Positions 30,716 to 35,283 of a stretch of DNA of 35,283 nt are shown here, piece by piece. The stretch is from Fibrobacter sp. GTDB lineage: Bacteria; Fibrobacterota; Fibrobacteria; Fibrobacterales; Fibrobacteraceae. The DNA lies in contig JAGDBD010000121.1 of assembly GCA_017959225.1 (NCBI GenBank), positions 1-35,283 on the forward strand, read 5' to 3'. A program made the translations under genes and the position numbers. Numbering within the stretch: the stretch's first letter is position 1; each line of letters starts with the position of its first letter. Below the pieces are notes generated by a model. It was given only the letters and a program-made list of their open reading frames with translations, did no database searches and had not been told where the DNA came from.

Positions 30716-31857
30716 AAAAGATGAATCCATTTCAATTGATCGAAAAGACCGATGCGCAAGTCGATGAAAAAATCCAGAGCGCATACAATCAGCTGTTCTT
30801 TGGAAACGCCGAAAGCGAACGTATTTGTTTTGACCATCGGGAATTCAAATATATTGTAGACATTGGACACTCCGATGTGCGCAGTGAAGGTATGAGCTAC
30901 GGCATGTTCATCACGGCAAGGCTTTGCCAAGAAAAGACCTTTCACGCACTATGGAGCTTTACAAAAAAGTTTCTTCAAAACCATCGGGGCGATTACGCTC
31001 CTTATTTTGCGTGGCAAGTGGGCATTCCAAACAAAGACCATGCAAACTTTTACAAGATGGACCGTGGAGCAGCTCCCGATGGCGAAGAATATATTGCAGC
31101 GGCTCTTCTGATTGCAGCCAAAAATTTTAACAATCCGGAATACAAGCGGGAAGCGGTAGAGCTTCTGAAGCAGATGCTTTACAAGAAGACCAGCGGAAAA
31201 GTCCGTCCCATGTTCGACAAGGAACGGGCCATGGTCCGGTTCTCTCCTATGGAAGGGAACGATTACACCGATCCCAGTTATCACACTCTTTCTTTTTACC
31301 GCTTATTTGCCGACGCCACAAAGAACCCTATCTGGAACCGTATTTATGAAAAAAGCATCGCTTATCTGAAAAAAGCGATGCATCCGGAAACAGGTCTTTC
31401 GGCAGACTATTCCGAATTTGACGGCTCTCCCAAATTGACGGACTTTAACCCCATGAGCGGATTCTTTAGCGGAGACGCTTGGCGGGTCGCGCTGAATCTC
31501 GCTCTGGACTTTACATGGGAAATTCCGGGAACAAGGGAAGCTCTTCGAGAAGACGCAAAAAAATTTGAGCGAAAAGCGATTCGACGACTCTTAAAATTCT
31601 TTGCAGCCCGCCGACCCTACATGGCCGATTACAACGTAGACGGTTCCGGATTTCCGAAAAACGCACGGCCTCAAACGGCAGGGCTCACCGCGATGAACGC
31701 AGCAGCCACAAGCGTTTTAGACTTGTCTTCTACCGAAGACGCCGCCCTTGCAAAGCCATTCCTACTGGACTTTTGGAATACGCCTGTACCGACAGGAACT
31801 TGGCGTTATTACGACGGGCTTCTTTACCTGCTCGGGCTTCTTGCGCTAAAAGGATAA
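30712..31857 (+). CDS. GH8 enzyme, Rex-type reducing-end exo-oligoxylanase
   Basis: This 381-residue glycoside hydrolase of family 8 resembles Rex, which releases xylose from the reducing end of xylo-oligosaccharides. Conserved sites are DVRSEGMSYGM with general acid Glu59, APDGEEY (Asp123), and SGDAWRVALN with the base Asp254. The arrangement matches the Bacillus halodurans enzyme (Glu70 and Asp263 there). It has no signal peptide, so it should work in the cytoplasm on imported xylo-oligosaccharides. The ATG overlaps the HAD stop (ATGA). No xylan transporter or xylose genes are adjacent. Other GH8 activities (chitosanase, endoglucanase) are less likely. Confidence 0.88.
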   Translation: MKKMNPFQLIEKTDAQVDEKIQSAYNQLFFGNAESERICFDHREFKYIVDIGHSDVRSEGMSYGMFITARLCQEKTFHALWSFTKKFLQNHRGDYAPYFAWQVGIPNKDHANFYKMDRGAAPDGEEYIAAALLIAAKNFNNPEYKREAVELLKQMLYKKTSGKVRPMFDKERAMVRFSPMEGNDYTDPSYHTLSFYRLFADATKNPIWNRIYEKSIAYLKKAMHPETGLSADYSEFDGSPKLTDFNPMSGFFSGDAWRVALNLALDFTWEIPGTREALREDAKKFERKAIRRLLKFFAARRPYMADYNVDGSGFPKNARPQTAGLTAMNAAATSVLDLSSTEDAALAKPFLLDFWNTPVPTGTWRYYDGLLYLLGLLALKG

Positions 31858-31858
31858 A

Positions 31859-32695
31859 TTAATGGTTTTCAATGGTCTTCGGATCGCGGCGGAGCGCTTC
31901 CCCTAAGCGGTCTGCAAAGGGCTTTGCCCATCCGCGTTCCGGTGCAATGCGGCTTTTTGTTTTTGCCGTAAACGCATTATAAGAGAGCAGTACCAGTTCT
32001 CCCTGGCGAGCGTCCCAAAAAGTCCAGAGAGACTTCCACGTAAAACCTCCGCTCTTTCCGATGTCTGGAAGAATTTGCACTTGAACCATCACCGGAAGGC
32101 TAACATAGCGGACGTTATACTTTTTGGAAACTTCGGAAAGCGCATTTTTTAACGCATTGGGAACCGTTCTGTTAAACGCGGAATAGGCCACTGGGAAATC
32201 GGCCCGGGATTCCCAAGGCGTCAAACTGGCCAAAACTTCCCCATCTGCAAAATTTTGCTGTAGAAGATTTTGCAGCATTTGCCGAATCGTCAAAGAATCC
32301 CCATCCGGAATGCGAAGCCCTTCGAGCATTTGCTCATGGATCATCTTGGGAAAATTCGCTTCCACTAAGGAATCTTCATAATGCGCCAGGTCAAAATCCA
32401 CCGCATCTTCGCTAAAACTATGGCAGATTTTTTCATTTTCAGGACAAATGGCAACGACATTTTGCGAAGGGAAGCTGCCGAGAATCGCTGAAGAGTCCAA
32501 GTTTTTTAAAAGGTCTGGATTGATTTCCACAAAGCCCACTTCGTCAAAAATTTCCAGATCCAGTTCACCCTGTTCTCCGCATTCAGCGCATCCCGAATCC
32601 CCCATGGAATTTTCCTGCGGCTTTGTTCCTGCGCAAGATGCCAAGAAAAAGGCGAGAAGCAAAGCGGAATATTGAAAAACTTTCACAATCTTCAT
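31859..32695 (-). CDS. Lipoprotein of unknown function with a CxxC pair
   Basis: This 278-residue protein has a lipoprotein signal peptide with lipobox LASC (Cys21), then a CAEC pair (Cys36 and Cys39) in an acidic stretch. The C-terminal part (about 160-278) looks like an alpha/beta domain with a Trp-rich strand (SLWTFWDARQGELVLL). I do not recognise a family. It is convergent with the GH8 gene, with one base between the stops, and divergent from ychF, with start codons 45 bp apart. There is no clear Shine-Dalgarno before its ATG and no terminator at its end. Confidence 0.8.
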   Translation of the reverse strand: MKIVKVFQYSALLLAFFLASCAGTKPQENSMGDSGCAECGEQGELDLEIFDEVGFVEINPDLLKNLDSSAILGSFPSQNVVAICPENEKICHSFSEDAVDFDLAHYEDSLVEANFPKMIHEQMLEGLRIPDGDSLTIRQMLQNLLQQNFADGEVLASLTPWESRADFPVAYSAFNRTVPNALKNALSEVSKKYNVRYVSLPVMVQVQILPDIGKSGGFTWKSLWTFWDARQGELVLLSYNAFTAKTKSRIAPERGWAKPFADRLGEALRRDPKTIENH

Positions 32696-32740
32696 ATCAC
32701 AAAAATGCTAAATTTGCCGGCGAATAGCAAGGAGTTCATT

Positions 32741-33844
32741 ATGAGTCTAAAATGCGGTATCGTCGGTCTTCCGAATGTCGGCAAAAGCACCATTTTTAAC
32801 GCCATCACGAATGCAGGCGCAGAAGCAGCCAACTATCCGTTCTGCACCATTGAACCCAACGTGGGCATGGTGAGCGTTCCCGACAGCCGCCTCGACGAAC
32901 TCGTCAAAGTTTACAATCCAAAATCCATCGTTCCCGCTGTAACGGAATTTGTCGATATTGCTGGTCTCGTCAAAGGCGCAAGCAAGGGCGAAGGTCTCGG
33001 AAACCAGTTTTTAACCCACATCCGCGAATGCAATGCAATCATGGAAGTCGTCCGCTGCTTCGACGATGACGACATTACCCACGTTCTCGGTTCTGTTGAC
33101 CCGGTCCGCGACATCGACATCATCGAAACGGAACTGATCCTCAAGGATCTCGACTCCGTCGAAAAGCGTTTGAATACCGAAGCTAAAGCGGCTCGTACGG
33201 GTAACGCCAAAGCCAAAGAAAACCTCGAAGCCTGCGAACTTTTGAAGAAAGGTCTCGAAGAAGGCCACAGCGCACGTGAATACATCGGTAAAAACGGCGA
33301 CGCTCTCGACGCAATCATCCAGGACCTCGCCCTTCTCACTTCAAAGCCTCTCTTCTACTGTGCAAATATCCGCGAAGACGACTTGGAAAAGAAAGGCAAC
33401 GCTTACGTGGATCAGCTGAAGGAGTTCGCAGCCAAACAGGGCGCATCTGTTGTCGTAATCAGCGGTAAAATCGAAGAAGAACTTTCCACGATGGAACCGG
33501 CAGATAAGGCAGAACTTTTGAAGGATTACGGCATGGAAGAATCCGGTTTGGATTCCGTTGTCCGCGAAGGCTACCGAATTCTCGGTTTGCAAACCTTCTT
33601 TACCGCAGGCGAAAAGGAATGCCGCGCTTGGACTTTCGAAAAAGGTTCCAAGGCTCCCCAATGCGCTGGCGTCATCCACTCCGACTTTGAAAAAGGCTTT
33701 ATCCGTGCCGAAACTCTCGCTTTCGATGACTTCCGCAAGTACGGTTCTTGGAATGCGGCAAAGGAAGCGGGCGTTGTCCGTACCGAAGGCAAGGAATACG
33801 TGGTGAAAGACGGCGACATCATGTACTACCTTTTCAACGTGTAA
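32741..33844 (+). CDS. ychF: Ribosome-associated ATPase YchF
   Basis: This 367-residue Obg-family P-loop protein prefers ATP over GTP and binds ribosomes, with links to stress response. Walker A is GLPNVGKST near the N-terminus; FVDIAGLVKGASKGEGLGN is the switch II/G3 region, and a coiled-coil-like stretch follows (about 130-190). The C-terminal TGS-like domain contains TFFTAGEKECRAW and ends GDIMYYLFNV. The start is fixed by AAGGAG at 32729-32734 and the family N-terminus MSLKCGIVG. It is a single-gene unit with a terminator. Confidence 0.95.
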   Translation: MSLKCGIVGLPNVGKSTIFNAITNAGAEAANYPFCTIEPNVGMVSVPDSRLDELVKVYNPKSIVPAVTEFVDIAGLVKGASKGEGLGNQFLTHIRECNAIMEVVRCFDDDDITHVLGSVDPVRDIDIIETELILKDLDSVEKRLNTEAKAARTGNAKAKENLEACELLKKGLEEGHSAREYIGKNGDALDAIIQDLALLTSKPLFYCANIREDDLEKKGNAYVDQLKEFAAKQGASVVVISGKIEEELSTMEPADKAELLKDYGMEESGLDSVVREGYRILGLQTFFTAGEKECRAWTFEKGSKAPQCAGVIHSDFEKGFIRAETLAFDDFRKYGSWNAAKEAGVVRTEGKEYVVKDGDIMYYLFNV

Positions 33845-33864
33845 ATCCTTAAAATTTAGACACC

Positions 33865-33899
33865 AAAAGTTCCGCAAATTTTGCGGAACTTTTCTTTTT
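33865..33899 (+). terminator. Terminator of ychF
   Basis: An 11-bp stem (arm AAAAGTTCCGC from about 33865, partner GCGGAACTTTT) with a 7-nt loop is followed by CTTTTT. It lies about 20 nt after the ychF stop. Confidence 0.88.
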
Positions 33900-34009
33900 G
33901 AAAACAAGTTTTTACAAGGCAAAGAGCTCTCTAACGCAAGAAAATTTTCACGAACAGCTCTCGGAATAAAAACTTATTTTTCTTACACATCATTTTCTAG
34001 GAGTGTGAA

Positions 34010-35283
34010 ATGAACCTTTTAACTAAATCCCTGCTTACGGCAGGCTTTTGCGCTATTGCTGCACAGGCCGACGTCAGTTTTACCCCTGTCAATGCAAATG
34101 CTACGGAAAGCGCCCAGAAGCTTTACAACTTCCTCGCCACAAACTACGGTGTAAAAACCGTTTCCGGCGTGATGACTGGCGATGTTTCTAGCTCGACGCA
34201 AAAAAATCTTCCCGACGTGATCGCTTTTTATGAAAAGACCGGCAAATATCCGGCTCTCGTCGGTTTTGACTTCCTTTTTGCCACAGGTGTGAAAGCAAGC
34301 GACGATTGGTACCAAAGTTACACGCAGCAAGCTCTCGAAGCCGCTAAAGACTTGTGGAACCAGGGCGGCATTCCGGCCTTTACTTGGCACTGGAAAGACC
34401 CAAGCGATCAGATTGACGCATTTTACACCAAATCCGGAAATGCAACCGAATATACCGAATTTGACTTTACACAGGGATTTGCGGACCCGTCCTGCACCGC
34501 AAACTGCACGTGGAATACCTCTTCTACAACCTACCAGCAACTCGTAAGCGACATCGACGAAATCGCCGACATGTTCCTCGGACTGCAGGATGCTGGCGTT
34601 GCCGCCATTTTCCGTCCGCTTCACGAAGCCAGCGGTAAGTGGTTCTGGTGGGGCACCAAGGGCGGTGCCGCTTTCCAGGCTCTTTACAATCTCGTCTATG
34701 ACGAAATGGTCAACGTCAAGGGCGTGAACAACCTGGTCTGGGTCTGGAACCCGGAATATTCTAGCGATACCGATTGGAATCCGGGAGCTTCGAAATATGA
34801 CGTCATCAGCCTTGATATTTATGAAGCTTGGGACTATTCCACCAAGTATACCAAAGCCTATTCGGAACTGACGACCAATTTCGGTTCCGATAAGATTCTT
34901 GCCGTTTCCGAAAACGGTTCCATTCCGGACATTTCCGTGATGAAGTCCAACAATATCGCATGGTCCTGGTGGATGCCGTGGTACCAGACTTGGAACGGTC
35001 TCTTCTTGGATCAAACGGTAGACGCCGTTTGGAAAGCTAACTTGGAAAGCGCTTGCACGATCAGCCTCGAAAGCATGCCGGGCTGGGAAAATTACACGAT
35101 TTCCACGGCAAAAGTTGCCGACTGCGAAGTGGGTTACGCCCTGGGTGACCTCGACACCGCCCGTACAACGGAAATTGTCGTTCCGGGCGATACCGCAACG
35201 AACGGCTGGCTCCGCGCTTCGATTTCGACTTCTGCCACAAGCGATACCGCCAAGGGTAACGTGATTATCCAGAGCGCAAGCGC
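34010..35283 (+). CDS. Secreted GH26 endo-beta-1,4-mannanase (5' part)
   Basis: The reading frame is open from the ATG at 34010 (AGGAG at 33999-34003) to the window end, 424 codons, so the gene is incomplete. It has a signal peptide (about 1-20, ending AQA) and then a GH26 catalytic domain with the acid/base Glu206 in FRPLHEASGKWFWWG and the nucleophile Glu301 in AVSENGS. TWHWKDP is another family mark. It hydrolyses beta-1,4-mannan, galactomannan or glucomannan outside the cell. After about residue 345 a new domain begins with paired cysteines and beta strands, perhaps a carbohydrate-binding module continuing beyond the window. Confidence 0.92.
   Translation, partial: MNLLTKSLLTAGFCAIAAQADVSFTPVNANATESAQKLYNFLATNYGVKTVSGVMTGDVSSSTQKNLPDVIAFYEKTGKYPALVGFDFLFATGVKASDDWYQSYTQQALEAAKDLWNQGGIPAFTWHWKDPSDQIDAFYTKSGNATEYTEFDFTQGFADPSCTANCTWNTSSTTYQQLVSDIDEIADMFLGLQDAGVAAIFRPLHEASGKWFWWGTKGGAAFQALYNLVYDEMVNVKGVNNLVWVWNPEYSSDTDWNPGASKYDVISLDIYEAWDYSTKYTKAYSELTTNFGSDKILAVSENGSIPDISVMKSNNIAWSWWMPWYQTWNGLFLDQTVDAVWKANLESACTISLESMPGWENYTISTAKVADCEVGYALGDLDTARTTEIVVPGDTATNGWLRASISTSATSDTAKGNVIIQSAS

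Noticed and set aside
34019..35014. 331-codon minus-strand frame opposite the GH26 gene
   Set aside because: The plus-strand frame has a signal peptide, a ribosome-binding site and both GH26 catalytic glutamates; the antisense frame has nothing recognisable.

Overview
The window looks like the chromosome of a fibre-degrading member of the Fibrobacterota (Fibrobacter or a close relative). The clues are poly-serine linkers in exported proteins, a GH26 mannanase and a GH8 Rex-like xylanase, lysine/meso-DAP synthesis through DapL, a bacterial XPB helicase, and moderate GC. This placement is inferred from gene content and style, not from a database match. No integrase, transposase, phage structural gene, CRISPR array or rRNA was seen.

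Layout. 1-260: the 3' tip of one tRNA-Gly gene, then a complete tRNA-Gly(GCC) with its own sigma70 promoter and terminator. 274-5576 (minus strand): a Ser-rich lipoprotein, two adjacent paralogous DUF5683-like membrane proteins (the longer with a Ser-rich linker built from repeats), the ribosomal operon rpsF-rpsR-rplI with promoter and structured leader, and an outer-membrane beta-barrel candidate. 5752-8525: an exported TlpA-like thioredoxin, dapL and a YfgM-like TPR membrane protein. 8603-8675: tRNA-Thr(CGT).

8869-21712 (plus strand): XPB helicase and a translationally coupled MATE exporter; a primase-helicase-like fusion protein followed 12 nt later by an RNA m5U-methyltransferase-like protein; then a compact run of LysM protein, 54-residue membrane protein, histidine kinase, OmpR-type regulator and exported TPR/beta-propeller protein, which looks like an envelope-sensing unit.

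21868-26549: an orphan family-5 solute-binding lipoprotein, pssA, and a minus-strand ruvC / M15 carboxypeptidase / MpaA-like amidase operon that suggests murein peptide recycling. 26670-31857: a tightly overlapping plus-strand operon of a DnaG-DnaB-like fusion, GT4 glycosyltransferase, Dabb protein, HAD phosphatase and cytoplasmic GH8 enzyme. 31859-35283: a lipoprotein, ychF, and the 5' part of a secreted GH26 mannanase running off the window end.

The most unusual feature is a set of three proteins whose folds belong to nucleic-acid enzymes but whose expected catalytic residues appear to be replaced: the PrimPol-like half of the 12035 protein, the methyltransferase-like 13787 protein, and the DnaG/Toprim plus DnaB-like 26670 protein. 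They sit among ordinary chromosomal genes without phage or plasmid neighbours and may be repurposed replication or RNA-modification proteins. A second notable feature is a widespread type of palindromic repeat (translating as VAIASEA) present twice in frame inside a Ser-rich linker.
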